From assembly GCF_024623455.1 (NCBI RefSeq), contig NZ_JANIPJ010000031.1, positions 1 through 62,815 of the forward strand: a stretch of DNA of 62,815 nt. Direction: 5' to 3'. The translations under genes and the position numbers were made by a program. Under the pieces are notes generated by a model. The model was not told where the DNA came from. It ran no database searches and saw only the letters and a list, made by a program, of their open reading frames with translations. This document shows, in pieces, positions 1 to 8,968 of the stretch. The stretch's first letter is position 1. Every line of letters starts with the position of its first letter. Source of the stretch: Paenibacillus soyae. GTDB taxonomy: Bacteria; Bacillota; Bacilli; Paenibacillales; Paenibacillaceae.

Positions 1-22
1 GAAGAAACGTAAGACGCTAGCC

Positions 23-60
23 GGTGGTTTGCTGGGGGCGGAGCCCCCCAGCAAACCACC
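23..60. repeat. perfect 16-bp inverted repeat (hairpin)
   Basis: Arms at 23-38 and 45-60 are exact reverse complements (GGTGGTTTGCTGGGGG and its complement) around the six-base loop CGGAGC. No T-run follows on the plus strand, so a plain Rho-independent terminator for a gene to the left is not well supported. It could be a REP-like element or the terminator/attenuator of a gene outside the window. Confidence 0.6.
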
Positions 61-129
61 ACCAACTAAAAACAAATCCATCGTCCCGATGGAAAAACCT
101 ACTACACAACATTCTTGACGCTACCCCGA

Positions 130-217
130 CCTGCCTTGTTCCGCACAAATAAACGATTCTGGCGCGCTTATTTGCTCGAACCTGCCTTAGCCCGCACGAA
201 TAAACGTTTCTGACACG
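130..217. repeat. imperfect 37-bp direct repeat, two copies
   Basis: Copy 1 (130-166) and copy 2 (181-217) share the pattern CCTGCCTT-3-CCGCAC-A/G-AATAAACG-A/T-TTCTG and differ at about seven positions; start-to-start distance is 51 bp. Each copy holds CA/GAATAA, and TTATTTG lies between them, so copy 1 can also pair locally. The pair lies upstream of the thioredoxin-like gene; a role is unknown. Confidence 0.55.
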
Positions 218-292
218 CCGTTCTCCCTAAGTGGACAATGCGTTATACTGGGATAGAAACGATAAATTCCATGAAAAGGAAGGGGAATGGCA

Positions 293-880
293 ATGGCACA
301 AACCTTTACTTTATCGATTGGAGATGCGGCGCCGGATTTTAATCTGCCGGCTACGGACGGGAATCATTACTCGCTCAACGACTTTCAAGACGCAAAAACG
401 CTTGTTGTTTTCTTTACTTGCAACCACTGTCCGTTTGTCGTCGGTTCGAACGAGCTGACGCGAGTAACCGCTGAACGTTACGCGGAGAAGGGCGTACGGT
501 TCGTCGGCATTAACGCGAACAGCGTGAACACCAAGCCGGAGGACTCCTTCGAGCACATGGTGGCCCACATGGAGGAGCATCAATTTCCCTGGACGTATTT
601 GCGCGATGAATCGCAGGAAGTCGCGCTTGCGTACGGCGCGCTGCGGACACCGCATTTTTATGTTTTTAACGAGGATCGCAAGCTGGTTTACACGGGCCGA
701 GGCGTCGATCAACCGCGAGATGTCAGCAAGATGACCGTCAACGATCTCGATAACGCGCTTTCGGAGCTCACATCCGGCCAAGAGATTACCGTGAAAATGA
801 CGAATCCAATCGGGTGCAACGTCAAGTGGGACGGCAAGGACGCGCACTGGATGCCGGCGGAGGCATGCGATTTGGTGTAG
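293..880 (+). CDS. thioredoxin-like / AhpC-TSA redoxin family protein
   Basis: A 195-residue cytoplasmic protein of the thioredoxin fold, related to AhpC/TSA redoxins annotated as thioredoxin family protein. The N-terminal GDAAPDFNLPATDG is the usual redoxin lead-in, and FFTCNHCPFVVGSNE carries a CxxC pair (about C43 and C46) at the position of the catalytic cysteines. GINANSV and the cis-Pro-like LRTPHFYVF region follow as in the family. The start at 293 is preferred over 287 because AAGGAAGGGG (276-285) is then spaced by seven bases. It is a single gene ending in a strong terminator. Probably a thiol reductase or peroxidase-like protein; the electron donor and substrate cannot be read from the sequence. 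Confidence 0.85.
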   Translation: MAQTFTLSIGDAAPDFNLPATDGNHYSLNDFQDAKTLVVFFTCNHCPFVVGSNELTRVTAERYAEKGVRFVGINANSVNTKPEDSFEHMVAHMEEHQFPWTYLRDESQEVALAYGALRTPHFYVFNEDRKLVYTGRGVDQPRDVSKMTVNDLDNALSELTSGQEITVKMTNPIGCNVKWDGKDAHWMPAEACDLV

Positions 881-910
881 TTGACTATACGACTCGATAC
901 TTACTTTGGA

Positions 911-938
911 AAAACGGCCGCCCCGGCCGTTTTTTTTT
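911..938 (+). terminator. Rho-independent terminator
   Basis: Stem ACGGCCG (914-920) and CGGCCGT (924-930), flanked by A3 and followed by a run of T. Ends the thioredoxin-like gene. Confidence 0.9.
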
Positions 939-1177
939 GTGGCTGACCAACTAACGCACAACTCAGAACTATAATTGAGCGATCTATTTGCCGCCGCCGA
1001 GATGCTAATCGTTCTTGAGAGGTCTCTCGTTCCCCCGGCTCCTGCCCATCTTAGCCTCCCTCATCATCCCCGCCCAACCATTTCGAAACAACCAACGATC
1101 CCGATAGATATCCAATCGTTGTTATATGGTTCGCTCCCCGCGTAAGCCTTATCATAAAAGGCGGGAGGGAAACTTCG
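939..1177 (+). promoter_or_regulatory. leader of the first sugar ABC operon; inverted repeat CAACGAT/ATCGTTG
   Basis: This 240-bp stretch has no credible gene. CAACGAT (1093-1099) and ATCGTTG (1115-1121) form an inverted repeat about 60 bp upstream of the permease start, a possible operator for the YesN-like regulator encoded downstream. No convincing -35/-10 pair was found. A good ribosome site (GGCGGGAGGG) precedes ATG 1178. Confidence 0.3.
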
Positions 1178-2068
1178 ATGAGAATACTGTACAAATACCG
1201 ATGGCAATACGCGATGATCCTGCCGGCTGTGGTGTTGCTGTTCCTGTTCAATTACGTGCCGATGGCGGGCATTCAGATCGCGTTCCGAGACTTTCAGATC
1301 GGCTCGTCGATCTGGAGCAGCGAATGGGTGGGACTCGATAACTTCGCCTTCCTGGACGAACCCCAATTCTGGGTCGTGGTCCAGAATACGCTCTATATAT
1401 CGGTGCTGAAATTTATTTTCGGCTTTCCTGCTCCCATTGCACTTGCGCTTATGATTAACGAGCTGCTGCACGCGGGCTTCAAGCGGTTCGTGCAATCGGT
1501 GAGCTACCTGCCCCACTTCTTCTCGTGGATCGTCGTGGCATACATTCTGCAGTCGTTCCTGACGCTGGACGGCGGACTCGTGAACGACGTCATCCAGAAG
1601 ACGGGAGGCGAGCCGATCTTCTTCCTGGGCTCCACGGAATGGTTCCGGCCGATGATCGTGGCGAGCGGCTTGTGGAAGGAAGTCGGCTGGAACACGATTC
1701 TGTACCTGGCCGCGATAACCGCTATTGATCCGCAGCTGTACGAAGCAGCGAAGGTGGAAGGGGCCGGCAAGTGGGCGCAAATCCGTCATATTACGCTGCC
1801 GGGCATCATGCCGACGATTTCCATCGTCCTTATTCTGAGCATTCCGAGCTTGATTACGGTCGGCATGGACCAGATTTACCCGATGATGAACTCGGCGAAC
1901 ATGTCGGTGTCGGACGTTCTGGACACGTACGTGCTGCGAAGCGGACTGCAGCAAGGCTATTTCGGCATGGCGACGGCCGTCGGACTGTTATCCTCGGTGA
2001 TCGCGCTGATTCTCGTGCTGCTGACGAACGGACTGTCCCGCAAAATAAACGGCGAAGGGCTCTGGTAA
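1178..2068 (+). CDS. carbohydrate ABC transporter permease, LplB type
   Basis: A 296-residue inner-membrane subunit of a CUT1 sugar importer, of the LplB branch common in Paenibacillaceae. About six hydrophobic helices are visible, starting with YAMILPAVVLLFLFNY. The cytoplasmic EAA loop that docks on the ATPase is present as EAAKVEGAGKWAQIRHITLP near residues 189-208. It is preceded by GGCGGGAGGG and followed after three bases by the partner permease, so the two are co-translated. The binding lipoprotein comes last in the operon rather than first. No ATPase gene is present; by analogy with B. subtilis an unlinked MsmX-like ATPase would energise it. The sugar is unknown; the company of uronide enzymes in the window suggests an oligosaccharide. 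Confidence 0.93.
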   Translation: MRILYKYRWQYAMILPAVVLLFLFNYVPMAGIQIAFRDFQIGSSIWSSEWVGLDNFAFLDEPQFWVVVQNTLYISVLKFIFGFPAPIALALMINELLHAGFKRFVQSVSYLPHFFSWIVVAYILQSFLTLDGGLVNDVIQKTGGEPIFFLGSTEWFRPMIVASGLWKEVGWNTILYLAAITAIDPQLYEAAKVEGAGKWAQIRHITLPGIMPTISIVLILSIPSLITVGMDQIYPMMNSANMSVSDVLDTYVLRSGLQQGYFGMATAVGLLSSVIALILVLLTNGLSRKINGEGLW

Positions 2069-2071
2069 CCG

Positions 2072-2965
2072 ATGAAGCTATCAGCTATGGAGAAAGTCGG
2101 ACAAACCGTTATCGTCGTCCTGTTGTCATTGCTTTGCTTAAGCGTCATCTATCCATTCTTATATATGCTCGCGATTTCGCTCAACGAAGGCGCGGACGCG
2201 GCGAAGGGCGGCGTCTATCTGTGGCCGAGGTCGTTTACGCTGATCAATTACGAGATCGTGCTCGGCAACGAGGTCATCCGAAGCGCATACCTCATTACGA
2301 TCGCGAGAACGATCGCCGGCACCATTGTCGGCATGCTCGTCACGCTGGTCGCGGCGTACGGCCTGTCGTACCGGGGCTTGCCGCTCCGCAAGCCGATTCT
2401 GGCCTACGTCCTGATCACGATGCTGTTCAGCGGCGGGCTGGTGCCGTTCTATATCCAGCTCTACGAATTGGGACTAACGAACACGTTCCTCGTCTACATT
2501 ATTCCGGCCGCCTTCTCGGCCTGGAACATGTTCGTCATGCTCAAGTTCCTGCAGGGCATTCCGGAGGCGCTGATCGAGTCGGCGGAGCTGGACGGAGCGG
2601 GTCCCGTGCGGATTTTGTTCCAAATCATCGTGCCGCTGTCTAAGCCGATGCTGGCCGCGCTCGGATTGTTCACCGCGGTCGGCCACTGGAACGATTGGTT
2701 CGCAGGCGCCTTCTATGTCACGGATCAGTCGCTCATTCCGGTGCAGACGTTCCTTCAGCAGCTGCTGAACGCGTCCGACCTGTCGGCTGTCATGGGCTCG
2801 AACAATAACCAGGAGGCGCTCGCCCGAGGCTCCCAGCAGAACATTACGCTGATGTCGATCAAGATGGCGGTCGTTATGGTCAGCGCGCTTCCGATCTTGT
2901 TCGTTTATCCGTTTTTGCAGAAATATTTCGTCAAGGGCGTGCTGATCGGTTCCGTCAAAGGTTGA
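2072..2965 (+). CDS. carbohydrate ABC transporter permease, YtcP type
   Basis: A 297-residue second permease of the same CUT1 importer (MalG/YtcP branch). Helix 1 lies at about residues 10-32 and the EAA loop appears as ESAELDGAGPVRILFQIIVP. The C-terminal VYPFLQKYFVKGVLIGSVKG is the usual end of this branch. It starts three bases after the LplB-type permease. It should form the heterodimeric channel with that protein in the cytoplasmic membrane. Confidence 0.93.
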   Translation: MKLSAMEKVGQTVIVVLLSLLCLSVIYPFLYMLAISLNEGADAAKGGVYLWPRSFTLINYEIVLGNEVIRSAYLITIARTIAGTIVGMLVTLVAAYGLSYRGLPLRKPILAYVLITMLFSGGLVPFYIQLYELGLTNTFLVYIIPAAFSAWNMFVMLKFLQGIPEALIESAELDGAGPVRILFQIIVPLSKPMLAALGLFTAVGHWNDWFAGAFYVTDQSLIPVQTFLQQLLNASDLSAVMGSNNNQEALARGSQQNITLMSIKMAVVMVSALPILFVYPFLQKYFVKGVLIGSVKG

Positions 2966-2977
2966 GACCGGCGGCTC

Positions 2978-3005
2978 AAGACATGACAGGTGAAGAGGGT
3001 ATAAT
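2978..3005 (+). promoter_or_regulatory. possible internal promoter before the binding lipoprotein
   Basis: AAGACA (2978-2983), a 16-bp spacer and a perfect TATAAT (3000-3005) lie 48 bp before the lipoprotein start. An internal promoter would let a binding protein in last place reach the higher level importers need. Motif-based only. Confidence 0.35.
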
Positions 3006-3052
3006 GATTGAACCATATACCGCAACACAATCGCAGGGGGAGGCATACAAAC

Positions 3053-4735
3053 ATGAAGTGGGGAACAAGAAGCAAAGGCGTCATCGCCGCGGCGCTGGCA
3101 TCCGTTCTGATGCTGGCCGGCTGCTCCGGCGGCGCGAACGAGGAGCCGGCGGCAACCGGCGGCAATAACGCGGCGGGCGGAGGCAGCGAGGCGTTTAATC
3201 TATGGCTCGGCTGGTCGGCGACGATCAACAACGACAGCTCCGTCCAGAAGTATTGGAAGGAGAACGAGCCCGGGGTAGCCGTGACGCTGGAGGCGACGCA
3301 AGGCGACGCGGCGACGGCGCTGAACCTGAAGCTGAATACCGGAGGCTTCAAGGACGCGGCGATCTTCAACCGAAGCGAGACGGTCGAGAACGCGATGCTC
3401 CGCTCGAACAAGGTGATGTCTGTCGAGCAGTACTTCGAAATGCCCGACAAGTATCCGGGGCTGGCTTCCATACCGAAGCCGTACCTGGAGGAGATGAAGG
3501 ACGAGGACGGCCATATCTGGTCGATTCCGACCTGGTTCGACCAGAACCCGGACAATCCGTGGCCGGGCTGGGCTTCTCAGACTTGGCTCGTCCGGACAGA
3601 CGTGCTCGAGAAGGTCGGCATGAAGCCGGAAGATCTGGCGACGCTCGAAGGCGTGGAGCAGTACCTCGAGAAGGCGGCGGCCGTGACGGACGACGCCGGC
3701 AAGCCGCTTAATCCGATGGGCTTCCTGATGGATCCGAACGATACGATCGGCTGGAACGACGAGAACGCGATTCTTAGCGCGTTCGGCGTCACGACGGGAA
3801 GCGCGGGCGGCGTGATTCCGGTTGCCCAGAAGAACGGCGAATTCGTTCTGCTGTACGACGATCCGCAATACAAGGCCGCCTATCAATGGCTGAACGAGAT
3901 GTACCAGGCCAAGCTGGTCGACCCCGAGGTCGTGACCGACAAGAAGGAGCGTTACAAGGAGAAAAACAAATCCGGACGCACCGCCTTGAACGTAGGCAGC
4001 TTCTTCAACGTCGACGCGACGCTGTGGGAGACGCTGGACGGACCGACGGAGCCGGGCTGGTTCTACCAGGTCGTGCCGTTCCCGAAGGTGGAGGGCGTGG
4101 ACCAAGTCGGCGCGAACCAGGTCGTGAACCCGTACCCGGGCTACGACGTGTACATTAGCAAGGATACGGACAATCTCGAGGCGATTCTAACATTCTTCGA
4201 CTACGCCTTGCAGCCGAAGCCGGAGCAGCAGCAGGTCATCAACGAAGGCCCGGCCGGCGTGTATTGGGACTGGGTCGACCAGCCGCTGGGCGAGTGGAAA
4301 TATATCGACGAGGAGTACAAAGCGGAGCGCAACAGCGGCGACGCGGCGCGCAAATCGTCGGTAACGCCTGAATTGTACATGGCTTCGTCGTATAATAATG
4401 ATTGGTATCCTTGGTGGAATTACGGCGAGGCGGACAAGGCCGGCGCGAAGCGGACGTCTGAATTCACCGCGCAGGTCGGCGAATACGGCGGCGTTCGCGG
4501 CGCGGAGCCGTACGACATGGTGAAAGCGAAGACGGGCGGTCTATGGGAGAAGTACGGGCCGGAGCTCGAGAACGTGCGCAAGGAGTACAGAGCCAAGCTG
4601 ATAATGGCGAAGGATTCCGCGGCGTTCGAGGACGCTTGGACCGAGTTCCAGGGCGCGCTCGAGAAGCGCGCGCACTGGAGCGAGCTCAAGGAAGAGTGGC
4701 ACGCTTCGTACGAAGAAATGATCGGCGGACAATAG
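3053..4735 (+). CDS. sugar ABC transporter substrate-binding lipoprotein
   Basis: A 560-residue extracytoplasmic solute-binding lipoprotein of the LipO-like family paired with LplB/YtcP permeases. The signal peptide is KGVIAAALASVLMLAGC, with the lipobox cysteine at about C24 and a Gly/Asn-rich linker after it. The start at 3053 is chosen because AGGGGGAGG (3035-3043) is correctly spaced and the signal peptide begins there; an upstream in-frame ATG at 3008 would add 15 polar residues. Repeated Trp-rich stretches (WLGWSA, PDNPWPGWASQTW, NNDWYPWWNYG) fit carbohydrate stacking. A hairpin terminator-like structure separates it from the downstream sensor kinase. Confidence 0.93.
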   Translation: MKWGTRSKGVIAAALASVLMLAGCSGGANEEPAATGGNNAAGGGSEAFNLWLGWSATINNDSSVQKYWKENEPGVAVTLEATQGDAATALNLKLNTGGFKDAAIFNRSETVENAMLRSNKVMSVEQYFEMPDKYPGLASIPKPYLEEMKDEDGHIWSIPTWFDQNPDNPWPGWASQTWLVRTDVLEKVGMKPEDLATLEGVEQYLEKAAAVTDDAGKPLNPMGFLMDPNDTIGWNDENAILSAFGVTTGSAGGVIPVAQKNGEFVLLYDDPQYKAAYQWLNEMYQAKLVDPEVVTDKKERYKEKNKSGRTALNVGSFFNVDATLWETLDGPTEPGWFYQVVPFPKVEGVDQVGANQVVNPYPGYDVYISKDTDNLEAILTFFDYALQPKPEQQQVINEGPAGVYWDWVDQPLGEWKYIDEEYKAERNSGDAARKSSVTPELYMASSYNNDWYPWWNYGEADKAGAKRTSEFTAQVGEYGGVRGAEPYDMVKAKTGGLWEKYGPELENVRKEYRAKLIMAKDSAAFEDAWTEFQGALEKRAHWSELKEEWHASYEEMIGGQ

Positions 4736-4745
4736 GAGCCGGGCA

Positions 4746-4776
4746 GGAGCAATCCCGTATAAGGGGTTGCTCCCTT
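4746..4776 (+). terminator. hairpin after the first importer
   Basis: GGAGCAATCCC (4746-4756) pairs with GGGGTTGCTCC (4763-4773) with one wobble, followed by a short T tract. It may terminate, or partly attenuate, transcription into the kinase gene 45 bp on. Confidence 0.65.
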
Positions 4777-4820
4777 TGCCTTTTCAATTAACGAACTAGA
4801 ATGGCCGGGAGTGGTTGACG

Positions 4821-6617
4821 ATGTGGCTGCGCTTCATGGAACGAAACGTCATACGGGTAACGCGCGGACTGAATATGCGCGGGAAGATCTTGCTGCTGTA
4901 CGGGCTTATCGTGTTTGTGCCCACCGTCTTCCTCGGCATTGGAGCCGGTTATTTTACGCTGCAGAGCGTCAGGGACAACTATATGGTCACGATGAAGGAA
5001 GCGGTGCGCCAGACCTCCCAAAATATCGACTTCCGCAAGCAGGCCTATGACCTGCTCGCCGTGCGCACGGCCACCGACGGGGAGCTCTCGCTGCGGCTGT
5101 CGCGGGAGCACGCGGATATGTCCGACCAGCTGCTGACGCTGGAATACGTGGATCGATCCTTTCTGTCCACCAACAAGCTGCTGCCGGGCATCGAGCAGTT
5201 CCGAATCTACCATACGAACGAGACGCTCGTGCAGGACGGCCGGCTGCTGTGGAAGCCGGAGGATCGCCCGTTCGCGGGCCGGACGGAGGCGGATTGGTAC
5301 GGCCGGACGGTGCAATCCGGGGAGCCGCTGCAATGGATCAACGTGCCCGGGGAGGAGGAGCGGCTCATGGTGTCGCACAAGGTGTTCGACGTGAACGGCA
5401 CCTCGGTCGTCGGCGCCATCTACATGCTGCTCGATTACGACCGGGTATTCGGCGACTTGTTCGATCAGCCGTTCAACGGAGCCGGCGATATTTATGTTAT
5501 GGATCATAACCGCCGCATCGTCGCTTCATCGCTGGAGAAGCAGATCGGCTCGATCGCCCGCATACCGGAGCTGGAAAGTGCCGAGCAGGCTGGAACGTTC
5601 TCGGACGGCGTCTTGCTGGACGACAAACAGATCATCGTGGAAACGCTGGACTCCGGGTGGAGCGTGGCCGCGGTGCTGCATATGGACCAATTGGAGAAGC
5701 AATCCAGATGGATCGTGTACGGCATCATATGCGGCATCGCCTTTTTCCTGCTGCTCTCCACGTTCATGGTGTTGACGGTGCTGAAAAACATCGTGTGGCG
5801 CATTCGCAAGCTGGGCAGCCGGATGAACGACATCGCCGAAGGCGAATTCGACGTAACGGTGACGAGCCGGGACAAGGATGAGCTGGGAGAGCTTGAGGTG
5901 CTGTTCAATTCCATGACGGGCAAGCTGGGGACGCTCGTCGACGACATCGCGCATTCGAAGCTGAAGGAGCGGGAGCATTCGTTCCGGGCGCTGCAGGCGC
6001 AGATCAATCCGCATTTTATATACAACTCGCTTAGTTTGATCAGGTGGCGCGCCATGGACCTCGGCGACCGGACGCAAATTCGCGCGATCGACGCGCTGAC
6101 GACGTTCTACCGGCTTGCGCTCGACAACAGAGTCAACGTAACGAGGATCGAGACGGAGCTCCAGCATGTGGAGGCGTACCTCGATATCCAGGAACTTCGT
6201 TATCCGGGTCAGGTGCAGATCGAGTGGGACGTCGATCCCGAGGTCAGGACTTATTATACGATTAAGATGCTGCTGCAGCCGATCGTCGAGAACTGTTACG
6301 TGCACGGCGCGATCATGCAGAAGGAAGGCGCCTTCATCCGCATTGCCGCCAAGAAGGAACGGGACCGCATCCGCTTCGAAATTCAGGATAACGGCGCCGG
6401 CATGTCCGCCGAGACGCTGGGATCGCTGCGCGCGGGCGAGCGGACGGGAGCCGGCAACGGCTTCGGCACCGCGAACATTAGGGAGAGGCTTCTGCTTTAT
6501 TTCGGCAGCGGCAGCAGCATGACCATCGACAGCGAGCCGGGTGAGGGGACGATCGTGGCCATCGACATTCCCGCTTATCTGGAGCAGCCGGAAATCAAGA
6601 AGGGGGAAGGCTTATGA
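4821..6617 (+). CDS. sensor histidine kinase, YesM/LytS type
   Basis: A 598-residue membrane sensor kinase. Order: membrane helix near residues 20-40, an extracellular sensor region of about 250 residues, second helix (near 297-321, GIICGIAFFLLLSTFMVL), a HAMP linker (MNDIAEGEFDVTV), the His-kinase box QAQINPHFIYNSLSLIRW with the phospho-acceptor at about H398, and a HATPase domain with DNGAGMS and GFGTANIRERL. ATG 4821 fits the GGGAG at 4807-4811 better than TTG 4815. Its stop overlaps the start of the partner regulator (ATGA), so the two make a pair like B. subtilis YesM/YesN. It probably senses the sugar or the loaded binding protein of the importer just upstream. Confidence 0.95.
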   Translation: MWLRFMERNVIRVTRGLNMRGKILLLYGLIVFVPTVFLGIGAGYFTLQSVRDNYMVTMKEAVRQTSQNIDFRKQAYDLLAVRTATDGELSLRLSREHADMSDQLLTLEYVDRSFLSTNKLLPGIEQFRIYHTNETLVQDGRLLWKPEDRPFAGRTEADWYGRTVQSGEPLQWINVPGEEERLMVSHKVFDVNGTSVVGAIYMLLDYDRVFGDLFDQPFNGAGDIYVMDHNRRIVASSLEKQIGSIARIPELESAEQAGTFSDGVLLDDKQIIVETLDSGWSVAAVLHMDQLEKQSRWIVYGIICGIAFFLLLSTFMVLTVLKNIVWRIRKLGSRMNDIAEGEFDVTVTSRDKDELGELEVLFNSMTGKLGTLVDDIAHSKLKEREHSFRALQAQINPHFIYNSLSLIRWRAMDLGDRTQIRAIDALTTFYRLALDNRVNVTRIETELQHVEAYLDIQELRYPGQVQIEWDVDPEVRTYYTIKMLLQPIVENCYVHGAIMQKEGAFIRIAAKKERDRIRFEIQDNGAGMSAETLGSLRAGERTGAGNGFGTANIRERLLLYFGSGSSMTIDSEPGEGTIVAIDIPAYLEQPEIKKGEGL

Positions 6618-8206
6618 TACAAGCATTGATCGTGGACGACGAGCCGACGCACATCGCGGGCTTGGTCCGGCACGTCGGCTGGGAAGAGCTGGGCTACGCG
6701 CCGCCTCTGACCGCGCATTCCGGAGCGGCGGCGCTTGAGGTTCTGCGGAGCCATAACGTCGACGTGTTGATCTCGGACGTGTCGATGCCGCTTATGACGG
6801 GAATTGAGCTCGTATCCAGAAGCAAGGAGTTGGGCTACCGTCTTCAAGTGCTGATGGTCAGCGGCTACAACGAATTCGAATTCGTGCAGGAAGCAATTCA
6901 TGTCGGCGCGCAGGCTTACGTGCTGAAGCCGATCAAGATCGAAGAGGTGGAAGCGAAGCTGACCGCCTTCCGGGCAGCGATCGAGAAGCAGCGGGATATC
7001 GAAGCGGAGACGAACGAGCTGCAGGAGAAAGTGTCCGGCAGTCTGGACGTGGTCAAGGAACGGTTCGTGCACGATCTTGTGCTGGACGGACTTGCGGATC
7101 CGGATATGAAGGAATCATGGGTGAAGCTGCTCGAGCTTCCGGATCTGAGCCGGGGAGTCGTCATGATCTCCTTCGGGTACGACCGCTATCTGGATGGCGG
7201 CCGCGACGCCAGGAGCCGCATCGTGCGCGGAAGCGGATTTCTGAAGGCGGTGAAGGTCAGCCTCTCGGACTTCGAAGGCGTCATCGCGGCGAACCTGGGA
7301 GCGGAGGAGGTCGTCGCCGTCCATCTGAATCCGCTGCCCGAGGAGCAGGTGCGCATGGATAAGGGGATTTCGTTCGTGCAGCAATGGATCCGGGAGCAAT
7401 ACGGCTCGTCCGTTACGGTGGGGATTAGCCGGCTGTGCAAGGATTGGAGCGAGGTTCCCCTTGCGTACAAGCGGGTGAAGTTCATGATGGCGAAAGCCCG
7501 GCTGCTCGAGGGCGGGCAAGTGCTGTACGAGGAGCGGCTGGACGAAACGGAATTTCTGGAGCATCGCGTCAGGGAGGAGTACATCCCGGAAATCGTCCGC
7601 ATGCTCGAGAAGACGGAGGAGCTGCCGCGGGCGGTCGATTACGCCGGCAGCGTGCTCGATATGCTGATGGCCCATCACTCGTTCGCCTATATTCAGGCGT
7701 TCGGCTTTGGGCTGCTCAGCGAGCTGGCGCGCAGACGCAAGACGGAGGACGGCGCGCCGTCCGATCCGAATATTCCCGCATGGCAGCGGTTGATTGATTG
7801 CTCCGCGGCGTCCCAGGTCAAGGAGGCCGTCATGGATTACATCGCGAGGCATGCGGAGGCGGAGCTTAATAAGCAGAACGGACAACAGCATCATCTGATC
7901 CAGCGCGTCGCCGGCTATATCGAGGCGCATATTCACGAGAACGTGACCGTCAAGCAGCTGGCGGAGCTGCATCACTTGAACGCCAGCTATCTGAGCGTGC
8001 TGTTCAAGAAGTCGACCGGCAAGACGATATCCGAATTCGTGCAGGAAACGCGGATGAACAGAGCGATGGAGCTGCTTCGCGATCCCCACGTCAAAGTGTA
8101 TGAGGTGGCGGAGCAGGTCGGCTTCCAGACGGCGGCTTATTTCGCTTACCTCTTCAAGAAAACGACGGGCTATACCCCTCAGGAATATAGGGATTACTAT
8201 TATTAA
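6614..8206 (+). CDS. response regulator with AraC-type DNA-binding domain, YesN type
   Basis: A 530-residue cytoplasmic regulator. The N-terminal receiver has the acidic pair D8/D9, phospho-acceptor D55 in DVLISDVSMP and the lysine in YVLKPIK. A long middle region follows, then two AraC helix-turn-helix motifs in the last 100 residues (VKQLAELHHLNASYLSVLFK and VYEVAEQVGFQTAAYFAYLF). It is translationally coupled to the kinase by an ATGA overlap. It most likely activates the 1178 importer operon. Such regulators are common in Paenibacillus next to CUT1 importers. Confidence 0.95.
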   Translation: MIQALIVDDEPTHIAGLVRHVGWEELGYAPPLTAHSGAAALEVLRSHNVDVLISDVSMPLMTGIELVSRSKELGYRLQVLMVSGYNEFEFVQEAIHVGAQAYVLKPIKIEEVEAKLTAFRAAIEKQRDIEAETNELQEKVSGSLDVVKERFVHDLVLDGLADPDMKESWVKLLELPDLSRGVVMISFGYDRYLDGGRDARSRIVRGSGFLKAVKVSLSDFEGVIAANLGAEEVVAVHLNPLPEEQVRMDKGISFVQQWIREQYGSSVTVGISRLCKDWSEVPLAYKRVKFMMAKARLLEGGQVLYEERLDETEFLEHRVREEYIPEIVRMLEKTEELPRAVDYAGSVLDMLMAHHSFAYIQAFGFGLLSELARRRKTEDGAPSDPNIPAWQRLIDCSAASQVKEAVMDYIARHAEAELNKQNGQQHHLIQRVAGYIEAHIHENVTVKQLAELHHLNASYLSVLFKKSTGKTISEFVQETRMNRAMELLRDPHVKVYEVAEQVGFQTAAYFAYLFKKTTGYTPQEYRDYYY

Positions 8207-8302
8207 AAACCAGGCTGGAGGGAGAGAGGGATTCGTTCTTGCGTTTTCGGGGAATGTCCTTGACAATGGAAACGAATACCACTTGGGCGAGGTGTAAGTA
8301 AG

Positions 8303-8929
8303 ATGAGCAAACTAGTATTTTTCCTGGGTGGAGCCGGGGCCGGCAAGACGACCGTCGCGAAGGCGCTGGCAAGAAGAAGCCATGCGGCGTTGTTCGATAT
8401 GGATACGCTCCTAAGACCTGCCGCCGAGGCCGTTATGACGCTGTCGGGACTCGATCCGAACGACCGGGATTCCGCGCTCTACAAGACGAGATGCAGGGAT
8501 CTTGGCTACCGCATAACGATGGACACCGCGCTTGAGAATGCTGAGCTTGGGACGGATGCCTACATTATTGGCCCGTTCACGCGGGAGACGGACGACCCCG
8601 AATGGCTGGAGAGCGAGCTGTCGCGGATCGGCGCAACGCTGGACAACGTGGAGGTCAAGGTCATCTTCGTCGAGCTGCCGGGCGAGAGCTTCTACCGCGA
8701 ACGCATTCTGCGTCGGGGCTCGGCACTCGATGCTTGGAAGCTGGACAACTGGGACGAATTCAGCCGGTCGCTCGCACCCCGCGGCGTCAGTTGGCCAATT
8801 CCCGAGTCGTCGATCCTCCGCTTCGATAATTCGGGTGAGCTGTCCGAGGACAAGCTGACGCTGCTCGCGCGGTTTATCGAAAAGACGGATGTGTTTAATG
8901 TATATGATGAAGAAACGCCGCCTCGTTGA
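8303..8929 (+). CDS. P-loop ATPase / kinase-like protein
   Basis: A 208-residue soluble protein with a Walker A motif at the very N terminus (FFLGGAGAGKTTVAKAL, residues 6-22) and a DMDTLLRP segment after it, the layout of small shikimate/adenylate-kinase-like P-loop kinases. No further domain was recognised, so the substrate is unknown. An isolated TTGACA occurs at 8260-8265 but has no good -10 partner. Its stop codon lies inside the left half of a terminator hairpin. The gene converges with the minus-strand importer operon. Confidence 0.8.
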   Translation: MSKLVFFLGGAGAGKTTVAKALARRSHAALFDMDTLLRPAAEAVMTLSGLDPNDRDSALYKTRCRDLGYRITMDTALENAELGTDAYIIGPFTRETDDPEWLESELSRIGATLDNVEVKVIFVELPGESFYRERILRRGSALDAWKLDNWDEFSRSLAPRGVSWPIPESSILRFDNSGELSEDKLTLLARFIEKTDVFNVYDEETPPR

Positions 8930-8947
8930 AGGCGGCGTTTCTTATTA
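8911..8947. terminator. bidirectional terminator shared by convergent genes
   Basis: Perfect 12-bp arms AGAAACGCCGCC (8911-8922) and GGCGGCGTTTCT (8931-8942). The left arm is coding for the last codons of the P-loop protein (stop 8927-8929), so the terminator overlaps that gene. The minus-strand binding protein stops at 8969, placing the hairpin between two convergent genes. Confidence 0.8.
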
Positions 8948-8968
8948 TATACCCTATTTAAAACCCAA

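Noticed and set aside
232..249. TGGACA and TATACT as a promoter for the thioredoxin-like gene
   Set aside because: The spacer is only six bases.
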